This document shows, in pieces, positions 1-12,125 of a stretch of 64,000 bases of DNA (position 1 is the first letter of the stretch; the number at the start of each line of letters is the position of its first letter). A model generated the notes under the pieces. That model was not told where the DNA came from. It did no database searches and saw only the letters and a list, made by a program, of their open reading frames with translations. A program made the position numbers and the translations under genes. Origin of the DNA: Phragmites australis (lineage: Eukaryota; Streptophyta; Magnoliopsida; Poales; Poaceae); contig NC_084939.1 of NCBI RefSeq assembly GCF_958298935.1, forward strand, positions 8,137,501-8,201,500, given 5' to 3'.

Positions 1-2640
1 ACAAATGAACTATTCCTTTATTCAGTTGTAGTTGTTGTTATGACTTTGCTCAAGCTAGTATCCAAACTATTATCGTGCTTAGCTATTATGTCTTGTTGTG
101 TAACACTAGGGTTTGAAACCGAATCAAACTGTTGTTTGGTTATTATAATCGACAATTTCCTTTCATTATGCTTATCAACCAACAACTCTTCTTTTTCCTT
201 AGTAGTTACTGACATTTTTCCCTTTTCACTAATCAACTGTTTGTATGCAATAGTAACAGGTTTTTCTATATTTGTACTCGAACTTGATTGTTTATTTACA
301 TTACCTTCTTTACCCAATCTTTTGGAATCATTAAGCATAGTATCACCGAAAGATCTATATATTGAAACTATAGAATTAGATTGGGAAATAGATAACATAT
401 TTGTAGATCATACCTCTTTCAGCATGGTATCGATGGATGAAAACTCCTTTATCTTAACGATGCCTTGCTTTGTTTTCCGATAGCATGAAAGACGCTTCTT
501 CCGATATTCATACAATTAGGCTTCAATTGTGCTATGATCTACTTCAAATAATTCATCAGGCGTGAACATGTTGCCATTGTTGATGTCAGTTATACGCATG
601 GGTACAATCGAAATGCCTTTATATGTGATCGAAAAATTAGAAACAATAGCTGGCATGTGTTCTTTTGATCTTGAATTTGGCTCTTCATATAATGAAGCCC
701 GAACTCATTTTCTCATATCAAATTGCCCCCTGCAGAATTCACTATTTTAGCACCGTTCAACCTAGGCATATGTTCGGCTATATGCGTTGTTCCTGTAACA
801 CTAATGCAGCCAGAATTTCCTTCATGTTGCTCCAGCCCAATAGCTGAATAAGGTATGCCTGAAGGAGAACTATATGCGACAGTGTTGTATACAGGTCCAT
901 ACATGCTTGCTGATTTTTTGTTTATTCGGCTATAATCCAAAACCGAAGTGAAAGTATTAAGTGCAGCACATAAACATGGTGTTTCATAACTTTGGGGCTC
1001 CATATATGTAGTATTTTAGAAAGGAGCCTTAAAATTTGCTTCTGATAATGACTTGTACCGAATACCAGAATTATGTGATATTGTATAAGGCACAACATAG
1101 GTAGCAGAGTGATATGAAGGTGTATGTACGCTCGCCGAATTCTTAGCAACTCAGCTATAACTCGTAACCAAGGCATATGTATTAGGCGCTTGCATATTTA
1201 CTGACTCAACTACTAAGCCATAATCATTAGCCAAATATGGGGGCAAGTTAAGTAAATATTGTGATGCAACCTCTGGTCTGGATGGCCCACCATAAGTATT
1301 TGAATTGCTAATGTCACTCTGGCCATATATATTGTTCATACGCGTAACTTGTTGCATAATCGCATTAGCTGAAAATATTGCCGATGATTAATATATAAAC
1401 TTCCTTGTTATATAGTACCAATATTACCAGCAGATGGCAGCTCGAAATAATTTACCGAATTCATTATCTTAATTTTGCCATGGTGATCATTCATCAGCAC
1501 TCTAGTTTGCGATGCCCTAGGTGGTGTAAGCATTGCTGATGAGCTAGGAATCACATAATCATATTGCATGTTACCAAAAGAATTAATATTTGGAGTATTA
1601 ACATCATGCAATGGGATCAGTTGTCTCTGATGCTGCACATCTAGTACTTGAAACATTAAAGCCCTAACATGGCTAGATAAATCTAAATTCTCAACCATTC
1701 TTTCGCAATGTTTAGCCACAACAGTACCAACTAATTGATCAATCATAGCTTTGGTAAGTGTGCTACTTATATTAGTTGTACTTCGGGCTTGGTGCAGATA
1801 GATGGCAGTTCCATTACCATGAGCGCAGATGTAACAATGCTCCCTTGATTAATTTTTGGTCAGATTGATTATAGCCAAAAGCTTACATATCTGATTCGGC
1901 TATGCCACCTGATATCCAAACTTTCTATAACTAACATATATTTCCTATTTGGCCATGTAAACTCCCATATATCCACCAGAGTATCTTTTATTGTAGTTTG
2001 GTCCTCTTGGATTCGACTACGTGCTCGATCTGAACATATGTTCTCATACTACCTTCTCGATCCGACTATCTACTTAGAGACCAATTGCTCAATGTATCCA
2101 TGTACTCGAATCCGACCAATTCTTTCACCTATTCAAATACAAACTGCTGAAATTCACCGTGTTCGGAGATCACCATGGTTGGTGATAGCCTAGTCGGTGG
2201 TCCCTAGTCGATGGTCGCCTGGTTGCTGGTCGTGGTCGCTGGTTGTGATTGCTGGTCATGGTCACTGGCCGGGTCATAGGTCATGGTCACTAGTCGTGGT
2301 CATTTGGTCACCTGGTCGGAGACCACCTTAGCCAGAGACCACCTGCTCGAAAATCACCTGGTTAGTGATCACCTGCTCGGTTCGACCAATACCACATATT
2401 CGACCAGATCCAACAATATCCCATTAAACTGATCATCACTGCAATGACCACTATAAATACATAATCTTTTCATCAACACATATGATTCAATACAGCAATA
2501 ATCAATCACCTGCGAACTAGGGCAGCTGCATTAAGTGCGTGAAAGTCAGTGTGTTATTTTCACGTCAACGTCTGATCTACTGAAGCGATACGAACCAGAT
2601 TCCACCAAAACCTAATGTATAGTATATGCGGTTTTTCTCA
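1..2640 (-). repeat. Unclassified repeat-like region with decayed minus-strand ORFs
   Basis: Several short minus-strand reading frames lie end to end here (1408-1746, 1151-1357, 922-1176, 713-1003, 18-398), suggesting one decayed coding region broken by stops and frameshifts. The longest, 112 residues at 1408-1746, begins MIDQLVGTVV and matches no family I recognise. To the right, 2430-2600 looks like an LTR promoter and leader on the plus strand (TATAAATAC near 2452, then AT-rich sequence). The region is probably part of an LTR retrotransposon that continues past the left window edge, but I see no reverse transcriptase, integrase or protease motif. Confidence 0.3.
2160..2380. repeat. GGTC-rich degenerate short tandem repeat
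   Basis: About 220 bp are built from variants of GGTCGTGGTCACTGGT and GATCACCTGCTCGG. The motif switches from GGTC-rich to GACC-rich near 2320, so the two halves are partly inverted relative to each other. It lies just upstream of the TATAAATAC sequence and may be part of an LTR promoter region. Confidence 0.55.
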
Positions 2641-2893
2641 TCGGTCAGAATATGCAGAGTTTCGAGTGCATCCCTTTGTTGCATGAGAGAGAGCTTGCTG
2701 TGTCACATATGATAGATACAGTGAAGCTACTTACCTGCCTGATGAACAAAAGCAGACACACTTGTCCGCTCTTGATGAAACGCTCGATCTTGTGCTTCTC
2801 CAGAAAAATAAAGCTCCTAAAGGTAGTCATTCAGCTACTCGTGTGCAATTCCTTCAGTATATTCCACAAACGAAACAAAGTATTCGGTCTTAA
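2627..2893 (+). pseudogene. Unidentified coding-like stretch with one internal stop
   Basis: One plus-strand frame stays open for about 88 codons apart from a single TGA at 2684-2686 and ends in TAA at 2891-2893. The translation has the balanced composition of a real protein; segments such as RYSEATYLPDEQKQ and LDETLDLVLLQKNKAPKG look conserved rather than random. I do not recognise the family. It may be the last exon of a host gene or a captured fragment. There is no good start codon, so any upstream exons would lie in the repeat-like region to the left or are gone. Confidence 0.35.
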
Positions 2894-3506
2894 AAATGGT
2901 AGCTTGCCGGTTGGTGGATAGGGATCACCAAGTTTTGAGTTAGACAGTACACATGCACGACCCTTAAATAAAGGACTAGCCTCGCCTCATGGTGTGACTA
3001 GCACACAAAAGGCATGGAAAGAGTTGGGACTTGGGAAAGAGAATGCGATGAGGGTTCTAGCTGGACATCAAAAGTCACGGTGATGCTGATCACAGATCGA
3101 GGTTGTTCCCCTTTTGAGGATGGGATGCATGGGGAAATTTGATTCAGCGCACCTTCATTTTTGGTTCATTCGTTATATTTGTGTTGCCACGAGCTGTGCC
3201 GTGTGCTATCCGCAGGACTGCTGTTCAAATTGCTGCTGCACGCTCATATGGTTAACAAGGTTAGTATCAGTTCCGGTGTCATCAGATCTGTGTTTGTGCA
3301 AGTCCTATGAATATTACAGAACTGAAGCTTGTTGACGATTGCAATTTCTTGGCATTTTGATGGCATGTATGCCTCTAGCACATAGCAATAGAAATAACTG
3401 GTTGGTGAAGTGCATTACGCGATTTCTATCACTATGAAAGTCGGCCTTTGTTAAGCTTTGACAGAAGCGATTCTGTTGCACCAGACGACAACCTATTAGC
3501 TGTTAA
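2894..3506. other. No recognisable gene
   Basis: Mixed-composition sequence between the unidentified coding-like stretch and the CACTA terminus. Only short open frames occur, with no recognisable domain. Confidence 0.5.
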
Positions 3507-4940
3507 CACTACGTGAAAAAAGATATGGGTGACGAGTGATAACTGTTATGGGTGATGGGTCCAACCTATCACTCCGAACGTGTTACTGATGACTAATCAT
3601 AAATGACGGGTAAGGACATTTCACCAATGAGGTTAGAGATGACGGGTCGTAATTGTGATTCGTCACTGAAATACGTCTCCCATATGCTCGCGGGAAGACA
3701 TAAGTGACGGGTAAACTAATTACCCGTCACTTATTAATAGGTTACCCGTCACTTATATTAATTCAACATCTTTATCCATCACTTATATCAATACAAGTGA
3801 CGGGTAACCTCTTTACCCGTCACTTATTACTTAACATAAGTGACGGATAATCTCTTTAACTGTCACTTATTTGTAACTTACCCTACAGGATTGTCCTATT
3901 TTCTTGCTACATCTTAGAGCATAGCCAGGATTTGATAACTATCTTTCCCATACAAACAACAACACTGTATCCAAATCCATATCAACAAACACACTTATAT
4001 AAAAACTCACTTCATCACACAATCACAAAGATTACAAAGTTCGAATCAATTCATCACAGAATAGCAAAGGTTACAAAGTTCTAATCAATTCATATTATAT
4101 AAGACCTCAGAACCTAGGATTTTTATAGTGCAACTCGCTGCGTTTGTTGATAACTTTAAACATTATGAACTCGGTGAAACATCGTCGAATCTTCAAGGAG
4201 TGCACCGTCGTCGAAAAAACAAGCTGAAAAATCCTGCATAATTTGATGCGTAACCAATCTCATGTTATCATGGAATTAAACTAATTACTGAAATTAGTTA
4301 CGAATAATTTTGTATTGAACTTACATGAGGGGATTTCATATCCTTTGCTTGGATCGTGAGGAGCATGTTCCACGCAATATAGAATCTGCATGTGTTGTTC
4401 GATGGTTGTTGGTGACACTGTTGAAAAGAAAATTTACTATTAGAACAAAAAGAAAAAAACCAGCAACAGAGAGCATTTGGTAATATATTTGGTAGAATTT
4501 ACCACGAACCCGATCTTGTGTGTCAGTCAGCGGCTGTCTTTCGCGTTGTAGTTAGGATCAGCTCGAAAGTACTTATCAAAAGCCCTGCATAAAGAAGGAT
4601 ATATTAGGGAGCATTTGAATGTTAGAAAAGTTAAATATGCAAACTAAGTTAGATAGAACTTACGCGCCGATGAGTCCTTTTATAGTGTTGTAATCACGCT
4701 CTTTTGGTTTGCCTTTTGATCCTACTGATCTTGATGAGTCGATGTACCACACCAAGTTTCACTTGAGGAAAATGATCAGTAAGACCCAGTGGCCACTGGT
4801 GTTGTGGGCACCCAACATGTAATCCATTTTGAAATATTATTGTATTGCCCTGGCCATATGGTCCACAGCGTAGTTGCTATGAAGTTGGATGACCGAGATT
4901 GTAATGTAGCAGTGTGTACTATCTTTTAGTACCCTTTTCA
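3507..4940 (-). mobile_element. CACTA (En/Spm) element, 3' part only
   Basis: A terminal inverted repeat starts at 3507 with CACTACGTGAAAA. It is followed to about 3880 by many direct and inverted copies of the subterminal motif AAGTGACGGGTAA, the usual layout of a CACTA terminus. The Ulp1-type protease at 4167-4830 reads leftwards, and CACTA elements carry this domain near the 3' end, so the element is on the minus strand with its 3' end at the left. No matching terminus (TTTTCACGTAGTG) was found in the window, so the 5' part is missing. The right limit is approximate because a gypsy LTR fragment follows. Confidence 0.75.
4167..4830 (-). pseudogene. CACTA-associated Ulp1-type (C48) cysteine protease, decayed
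   Basis: Minus-strand exons with good splice sites can be read at 4664 to about 4830, 4503-4584 and 4325-4417, and probably a last one at about 4167-4238. The first exon contains SGHWVLLIIF and WYIDSSRS, carrying the His and Asp positions of the Ulp1 triad. The third contains NTCRFYIAWNML, carrying the Cys position. These match the C-terminal SUMO-protease-like domain found in plant CACTA elements. One in-frame TGA just after IIFLK breaks the first exon, and the upstream part of the protein is not readable. All three catalytic positions survive, so the decay looks moderate. No function in SUMO removal can be claimed for this copy. Confidence 0.7.
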
Positions 4941-4979
4941 TAGATGTTAGCTATTGTTTAATGTATTGTTCTTAGCTAG

Positions 4980-6500
4980 TTTTGTGTGTGCTTTTCCTGT
5001 GTGTTTCGAGAGGAGACGAAGAGCAGTTCGAGAATCTCCAGGACCAAGCCTTTGAAGAGTTTGAGCAGCAAGTTGGAAGAGCAAGTGTCCTTGAACATTT
5101 TGATCCAAGTTTTCAAATGCATTATTTATTTCAAACATGCATGCTATTAATTTTGAATCCCATTTACTTATAGTACCTTGTTCCATATATTCCTTGTCTC
5201 CTAGCTATCAGTAGTGGTTTATAGGTAGTTTATTCTTAGCTTTGCACAAGGGTATGGATGGGTCATTAGTTAAACATGATTAATGAACTATGCAACTATG
5301 AGTTGGGAATTATGGTAACTTGTGTGGCAACATGGAACTTAGGGATGTCGAGCAAAATGTTGGTTGATGATGGTGCATGAGGCACAAGTGTGTGAAACAC
5401 TTTGGTGGGTGGTAGTGTTTGCTCGGTGTCATAAGGACCGGTTCATGGAGTGACAACCCAAGAATTATCGTCCATCCACGAGGCTTATATGGGTCCGGCC
5501 TGACTTAGTAATTAGCGGATCATCAGCATAGAATGAGCCACTGGTGGTGTAGTGGAAGGGAAGAGTGATTCTTTCCGGAGCTACAAGGCGAAAGAGGGGG
5601 CCTCTGGGTGGTGTGACTCCACTTTGACAGCAGTGAAACCTTAGCGGGCTTATTCTTGTTGGGAGGATTCTTTGTAACATCCTTGTAGTGATCTCCAGGC
5701 GACACACCATTGGCGTGCATTAAGTGTTTACGCAACATGGCAACAAGGAAATCATGACTCATGGGGGAAAGCTAGACAACCTCTGCAGGGTGTACAATCT
5801 AATATATTAGCCATGCTCATGGTCATGAGAGACTTGGATCCTCACATGATTAGTTGGTTTGGTTTAGTTGTTTTGGTTGGTTACCTGTGAAGGGTAAATA
5901 TCAGTAGATGGTTCTTGGTTACCTGTGATGGGTATCAAGTTGGTTGGTTTGGGAACCTGATGTGGAATTTAGGTAGTTAGGAAACATGTGGAGATATTTT
6001 TAGGAGTTGGGAGTTTAGTGATGGTTCACATAGATAAATGAGGTGCTTTTATAACTCTTTTTACGATAGCATAGTTGGTATTTATTCAAATTTATGTGTT
6101 ATAGACTATTCCTTTAATCAAGCTTTCATGTCATATATTTCCCACACTTACGGAGTATGATATATACTCACACTTGCTATTTCCATCCAAATGTGCATCA
6201 AACTGCTGCTTAGACAATGGAGATATTGAAGGAGAACCAGACTTCTACATCGATGAAGATGAAGACTGCTAGGCTGGTGGATCCCCCGGTCAATTGCTTG
6301 TGCAAGATGGGAGCTTAATTGTGTTTAGTTTGTGTGCTTTAGTTAAATACTTTGAGATCTATCTATTTTGTTTAAGTTAAATGTTGTCATAATGGCACTG
6401 TGTGTAATACACTGATAAAGTCGCTGCATGTATGAAACTTGATCCTAACATACATGTTGTTTGCATCTCGTTTTTTCCCTTTATAAAACTGGGTGTGACA
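4980..6500 (+). mobile_element. Ty3/gypsy LTR fragment (chromovirus/Tekay-like)
   Basis: The right end is sharp: GGGTGTGACA at 6491-6500, the characteristic end of a class of grass gypsy LTRs, directly abutting copia element A. Internal stretches around 5400-5780 and 6190-6300 resemble the long LTRs of Tekay-like elements from memory; no alignment was possible. The left boundary is unclear and no duplicated target site could be paired, so this is either a truncated LTR or a solo LTR that lost its left flank. Confidence 0.5.
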
Positions 6501-7100
6501 TTTCTCAATTTGCAAAAATGACTCTCATCTAGAGGTTTGGTGAACATATCCGCTAATTGGTCTTTGGTCCTCACACTATATACAAGATGTCGTCTTTGCC
6601 CACTTGATCTCTATGAAAATGATGGTGAATATCAATATGCTTGGTTCTAGAGTGTTGGACCGGATTTGTGGCTATTTTCATGACACTTTCATTGTCACAC
6701 AAAAGAAGTACAATTTTGATCTTAACTTCATAATCTAACAAAGTTTGCCTCATCCATAGCAATTGAGCACAACAACTACCCTGGAAATATATTCTGCCTC
6801 GGCTGTAGATAGAGCTATGGAATTTTGTTTCTTGGATGATCATGAAACTAGCGTCTTCCTAGAAAATTGGCAACTTTCGGAGGTGCTTTTCCTATCTACT
6901 TTATAACCTGCATAATCGGAATCCGAATATCTGATTAATTTAAACTTAACACATTTTGAATACCAAAGCCCTATACTAGGAGAGTATTTTAAATATCTTA
7001 AAATGCGCTTAACAACAATTAAATGACATTCTTTAGCAGATGCTTGAAACCTTAAACACATGCACACACTAAACATGATGCTGGGGCTAGATGCGGTAAG
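6501..7100 (-). pseudogene. Copia A RNase H domain, broken
   Basis: This is the C-terminal part of the copia polyprotein. Readable motifs include YSDSDYAGYKVDRKSTS, ALSTAEAEY, LLCDNES and SRTKHIDI, then the family-typical end DQLADMFTKPLDE. The frame is broken by an in-frame TAG at 7098-7100 separating it from the reverse transcriptase, a TGA near 6842, and frameshifts near 6800 and 6570. Coding similarity ends at about 6501, where the gypsy LTR begins. Confidence 0.85.
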
Positions 7101-7906
7101 CTAAAGCAAACTACCTATCATAGATCTATAGAGCTTTAAATCTACCGGTTTACCTTCATCATCTAGATCAAGATGACCATTTGTTGTCATGGGAGTCTTG
7201 ATGGGCTTTGCATCCTCCATGCCAAACTTTTTCAATAAGGCCTTTGCATATCTGGTTTGGCTAATAAAAGTTCTTTCTTTTAGTTGCTTGATGTGAAGTC
7301 CTAGGAAGAAACCCAATTCTCCAATCATAGACATTTCAAATTCCCTAGACATCATTTCTCCATATCCCTCACAAAAATCACGGTTAGTAGAACCAAAAAT
7401 GATGTCATCAACATAAATTTGGCATACAAAGAAATCATTTGCAATAGATTTAGTGAACAAACTAGTATCAACTTTCCCAACTTTAAAGCCTTTTAAAAAA
7501 AATTCTCTAAGTCTTTCATACCACGCATATGGGGCTTGTTTAAGGCCATAAAGAGCTTTAGAGAGTTTATACACATGATTAGGCTTTTTAGGATCTTCAA
7601 AACTGGGTGGTTGTTCAACAAAGGCAAGTTCACTAATTTTGCCATTTAAAAAGGCACTTTTTATACCCATTTGATATAACTTAATATTATGAGATAAAGC
7701 AAAAGCAAGCAAGATTCTAATAGCCTCAAGTCTAGCTATGGGAGCAAATGTTTCACCGAAGTCCAAACCTTCAACTTGAGTATATCCTTGAGCAACCAAT
7801 CATGCTTTGTCTCTCACAACCCTTCTTTCTTCGTCTTGCTTATTTCGAAAGACCCATTTTGTGTCAATCACATTGTGATCTCTTAGATTTGGTCTTTCTA
7901 CCAATT
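7098..7906 (-). pseudogene. Copia A reverse transcriptase domain
   Basis: An open stretch of 232 codons (7101-7799) begins VAQGYTQVEGLDFGETFAP and contains KSAFLNG, ALYGLKQAPYAWYERL and the catalytic motif YVDDIIFGS with both aspartates intact. It ends at SMIGSLL before a TAG. Upstream, the frame can be followed to about 7900 (TKWVFRNKQDEE) across one further stop near 7800. It would copy the element RNA into DNA in virus-like particles. The catalytic core is the best-preserved part of element A, but the surrounding stops preclude a full polyprotein. Confidence 0.88.
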
Positions 7907-7907
7907 C

Positions 7908-8750
7908 TCATATATCATCGCGGGTGAAGTTGTTCGACTCTTCATGCATTGCATTCACCCAATCCGGATCCTTAAGTGTTAACTTGTTATATTTTATCTT
8001 GTCTTCCACATCACGTGCTTGATCTTGATCGTTTGTAGTGGAAGTAGATGGAATAACCCGAACTAATGTAGATAGATCATCTTTTTGTTCACCTTCATTT
8101 TTTGGCTTGACGTCACCTGTTGACATATTTTTTATAGCACTTCTCAAGACTTTACTGCCTACATCATCCAAATTTTTTTGCTCTTCTTGAGAGCCATTAG
8201 TTTCATCAAATTCAACATCATGAGTCTCTTCAACCAAGCCGAAATTTTGGTTGTAGACACGATAAGCTTTACTATGAGAAGAATAACCAAGTAAGAAATC
8301 TTCATAACATTTTCTTTGGAATTTTGAAAAACGAGTACCTTTGTTTAGAACGTAGCATTTGCATCCAAATACCCAAAAATATGAGATGTTTAGTTTTCTT
8401 CCAATAAGGAGCTCATATGGAACTTTCTTCAACAACCGGTGACAGTACAATCTATTTGATGAGTGGCAAGCGATATTAATGGGTTCGGCCTAAAAATTGT
8501 CTAAAACATTATACTCGAATAACATTGATCTTTCCATATCAATTAAAGTCCAATTCTTCCTTTCAGCTATTCCATTTTGCTCCGGGGTATATTTGGCCGA
8601 GAATTCATGTTTGATTCCCTTTTATTCACAAAAATTATCAACCTTTGTATTCTTGAATTCAGAGTCATTGTCACTTCTCACTTTCTTGACCTTGAACTAA
8701 AATTCATTTTTAGCCCTCTTGGCAGAACTTTTGAAAGTGTTAAAAACAAT
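7908..8750 (-). pseudogene. Copia A integrase, distal half
   Basis: This continues the integrase core cut by gypsy B. It starts with NTFKSSAKRA, then VRSDNDSEFKN (second catalytic Asp) and TPEQNGIAERKN (catalytic Glu). The copia-typical C-terminal region follows with YELLIGRKLNISYFWVFGCKCYVLN. Several in-frame stops occur between 8450 and 8700. The stretch 7908-8450 is open for 180 codons and runs into the linker before the reverse transcriptase. Confidence 0.85.
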
Positions 8751-8755
8751 AGTCT
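8751..8755. repeat. Target-site duplication AGTCT, left copy for gypsy B
   Basis: AGTCT lies directly before the TGTTGG start of element B; the identical 5 bp follow its CCAACA end at 20307-20311. It falls within the integrase codons of copia A, so B inserted after A. Confidence 0.93.
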
Positions 8756-9671
8756 TGTTGGGGTCGTAGTTAAGGACCCTCGACTGCCCCTTGGCTTCGC
8801 TGGCCCATGCCCATGGGCCCACACCTCCCGAAGGCCACTTTCTGACTTCCTGGATTCAGAGTAACCACTTCCCAGAGCCATGACGTCGGAAGCCTCCATC
8901 TCCCATTGTCGTGCCTCCTGAAGCCTCCATCTTCCAGAGCCATACCTCCCGAATCCTCCATCTCCTGGAACCATGCCTCCCGAATCCTCCATCTCCAGGA
9001 GCCATGCCTCCCAAAACCTCCATCTCCCGAGCCATGCCTCCCGAGGCCTCCGTCTCCCGGAGCCATGCCTCCCCCCAGAGCTCCCATCTCCCGGGCTCGG
9101 GCAGGCTTCCCAAAGGCTACGGGTAGGCCATCGGGCCTCAAGAAAGATCTGCCAGGAGAGGAACGCTGGTCATCCTTTGCCTGCAAGTGACTGGCATTAA
9201 TTACCTAGGCTAGTGGGTGCCGTCCTGACACCCCAGTACAATGGAGGTTATCCTGACACCATGACATCCCGGCGCCAGGTCGCAATTGGCGACCAGCTCA
9301 CCCGTCTGGGTACAGGCACCCCAATAGTTACCATGCTAGATATTTATCTTCTATGTAGGGTAAAGAGTAGTTATCCAGGATAAGGTCATGTAACTCGGCC
9401 TAATCCCTGATATTTTGCACATAGTGGTAACTTATACGCTAAGCTACGCCCAACCCTATAAATAAGGGACCATGGTCATTTGAGCTGAGAGAGCACGCTC
9501 AAGACAACATAGAGGAGTACAATCACAAGTCTTCCTGTCATACTCCCCCTGGTCCAGTCCATATTTTTACTATCAATACATTTGTGGTGTTCCTTCCTCT
9601 CAAACTTCGTCTCCAAGCTTGAGTCTCCTCTCGTCGTACTTGCTGGGGCAAGACGAACTCTTGCTCCAACA
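8756..9671 (+). repeat. Gypsy B 5' LTR
   Basis: It begins TGTTGGGGTC and ends CTTGCTCCAACA. Near the start is a GC-rich array (about 8870-9080) of units around CATGCCTCCCGAAGCCTCCATCTCC. TATAAATAAGGG near 9459 is the likely TATA box. It is longer than its partner mainly through extra array units and about 75 bp near 9488-9561 that are absent from the 3' LTR. Confidence 0.9.
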
Positions 9672-9719
9672 GTGGCATCGTTCTTGGAGCTCGAACACAG
9701 AAGTGCTAAGAGAGGTAGG

Positions 9720-10790
9720 ATGCCACCCAAGAAGAAGACCACCAAGGCCGCGGCGATGGCAACCGACCCCTCGATCACACCTGTACGACAGTCCAGGTGA
9801 CCAGGCGTAGGTCGCGCTAACAATGACCCCCCCAACCGGGGGGAGTGAGGGCCTTACAACCGCCACTGACCTAGCCATGACCATAGCTGCGGCTAGCACC
9901 GAGGGGCTCCCTACCCCGGAGACCCAGTAGCAACAGCAGCAGCAGGGCGGGATTCCCGCTACACCCGTAGGGGCCGTGGCCAACGCTACTGCCGAAAACG
10001 CCATTCCATCTGAAGTGTCAATCACGCCTAGCGACACTCCTGACCCATATGGAAGAACTACAAACAACTCTACGGGTCGAGCAGCAGGCTACCCGCACAA
10101 CTGCCGTCGCCCCCGTGATGACCGGCACCATTTCGATCCAAGCTCTACGGGGTGATGAACCCTTCGAAGCAAGGGCCCCACACGTTCGGCCTCCGGGGCC
10201 TCGGAGCCAACGTCGTGAGGATCCCCTGCAAGACTACAACTATCCCCTGTAGGCTGACCTGTAGAGGACGCCCTTCCTAGAGGGCTTTTGAACCACAAAG
10301 CTACCTAAGTTCAGGGGCGATTTAGACCCTGATGAGTTCATCCGGTCCTATGCCCTCACCATAGAAGCTAACGGGGGCAGACTAGCCACCATGGCTAAAT
10401 GCTTTCCTCTCGCATTGGAAGGGGTGGCCATACGCTGGTTCTGGGCACTGGACCCTAGCGCTATTCACGCCTGGTCTCAACTCCAAGACCTATTCCGCAG
10501 TAACTTCCAGGGCACCTTCATTGAGCCAATAACCTCCGGAAGCCTATTCACTATAAGACAGGAGCCAGATGAAACACTCCAGGATTACTTCCGAAGGTTC
10601 TCCCAGACCAAGGCCCAAATTAGGGGCATATCGGACTCTTCGGTCATCGATGCCGCAACCCAGGGCCTGGCCACAGGCCCCTTGTATGATCGGCTAAACT
10701 GATATCCCATACGCACGATGGAAGTCCTCAAGAGCAAATTCGAGGAATATGCATGCAGAGGAGGATAAACTCCACCGTAGGTGCTCACGA
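9720..10790 (+). pseudogene. Gypsy B gag, broken
   Basis: A start at 9720 (MPPKKKTTKA) is interrupted by TGA at 9798 and further stops. The capsid-type core reads from about 10300: FRGDLDPDEF, then 10391-10702 with ALEGVAIRWFWALD, FQGTFIEPIT, QEPDETLQDYFRRFSQ and DAATQGLATGPLYDRL. It continues past a stop into MEVLKSKFEEYA. This is the retrotrans_gag (PF03732-like) domain that would form the particle shell. No CCHC zinc knuckle is visible. Confidence 0.85.
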
Positions 10791-11400
10791 GCTACCGAGA
10801 CTTCCTGTGTCAACCCCAAGAAGTCACCCTCGGAGGCAAGACCATCACACACCCCCTCTCCCCGAGCGAAGAGGGGCTCCGAGAAGGCTCATACCATCGG
10901 GTCCCAAAGGGGGTGGTAGCGGAAATGCCAAAACATCAACAATATCAGCCCCAGCCACGGGGCTCCAAACCAAAACCACCCCAGAGGACGTGGCCGAGGA
11001 CACCCCGGAGGCATCTCGGAGCGAGGCCGCGCTCTGAACCGGTGCTCCGAGGAGGAATCCTGGTGCTCTCTACACGGCGAGGGACGGGGACACAACACCA
11101 ACAACTATCAGACCCTCACTACCTTCCGAGAAGAATACCTCCAGAGGCAGGCAGCCTTCGCGTCAACTAAGGGGGCCACCAAGGAGCAGTCTGAAGATCG
11201 CAGGCTACCGGCTAGCTAGCGGGTTGATCATCTGGCCTTGCAGAACCCTCTGCAGCTGGACCTACCTTCTCTGCCCTGGTCATCTGCAAAACGATGCAAC
11301 GACAAGGGGGCACAGGGGAAACAGATCATCCTCGCTATAACCGACAGAAGGGAGCTCCGGCTGTGCTTCGAAACGACAGCGGCGAGACTATGCAAGCGGG

Positions 11401-12125
11401 GTGTACCACATCGGAGCAACCAGCATCCATCGACAAGGCCTCGAATGGACCGACGCCTCCGTGACATTCACTATCGATGACTCCGACAGGGTGAAATTTC
11501 CCCACTCTGATGCCCTGGTCATCTCAGCCAACATCGCCAAAGTCGAGGTCCGGAGAATACTGGTCGACAGAGGCAGCTCGGTGGACCCCTTATTAATACA
11601 TGCCTTCGACCAACTCCGAATCCCGTGGAGCCAGCTCTCACCAGGCCACAGACCCCTCCAGGGGTTCAATGGGCCCCCCTCAATGCTCTAGGCCAGATAG
11701 AACTCCCAATCATCTTCGGTGAAGGCCTTGCAGCACAAACACAAGTAATCACCTCCGACATTGTGGACGTACCTTACGCCTACAACACCATCCTGGGACG
11801 AGGAACCCTGAACAAATTTAGAGCCGTGCCCCATCACAATTACCTCTGCTTGAAAATGTCCAGACCCCGGGGATCGATAGCTATCCATGGCGACCAAGAC
11901 CTGGCTAGGCGCATCGAGTACGGGCACCCTACTCCACTCCCCGGTCACCACATCCATGCAGTAACCCAGGAGGGCTCCAAGGATCCTTCGTCAACATACC
12001 CCAGGCACCACGGCCCTCCAAGGCCACAACCAGAGGGAGACATAAAGCGTGTCCCCATACACCCAGATGAACCCGACTGGGCCTTCCAAATAGGGGCAAA
12101 CCTCACCTCCGAGCAGGAAGCCTAG
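11401..12125 (+). pseudogene. Gypsy B aspartic protease region, active-site change
   Basis: The frame 11401-11691 contains RRILVDRGSSVDPLL, the position of the retroviral-type Asp-Thr/Ser-Gly triad. Here the middle residue is Arg, which would abolish activity. The domain continues in another frame (11625-12125) with PYAYNTILGRGTLNKFRAV and ends near DWAFQIGANLTSEQEA, the usual lead-in to the Tat reverse transcriptase. At least one frameshift separates the two parts. Confidence 0.82.

Noticed and set aside
6377..6574. 65-codon minus-strand frame appearing to end the copia A polyprotein
   Set aside because: Its second half is gypsy LTR sequence beyond the junction at 6500, so the frame is a chimera.
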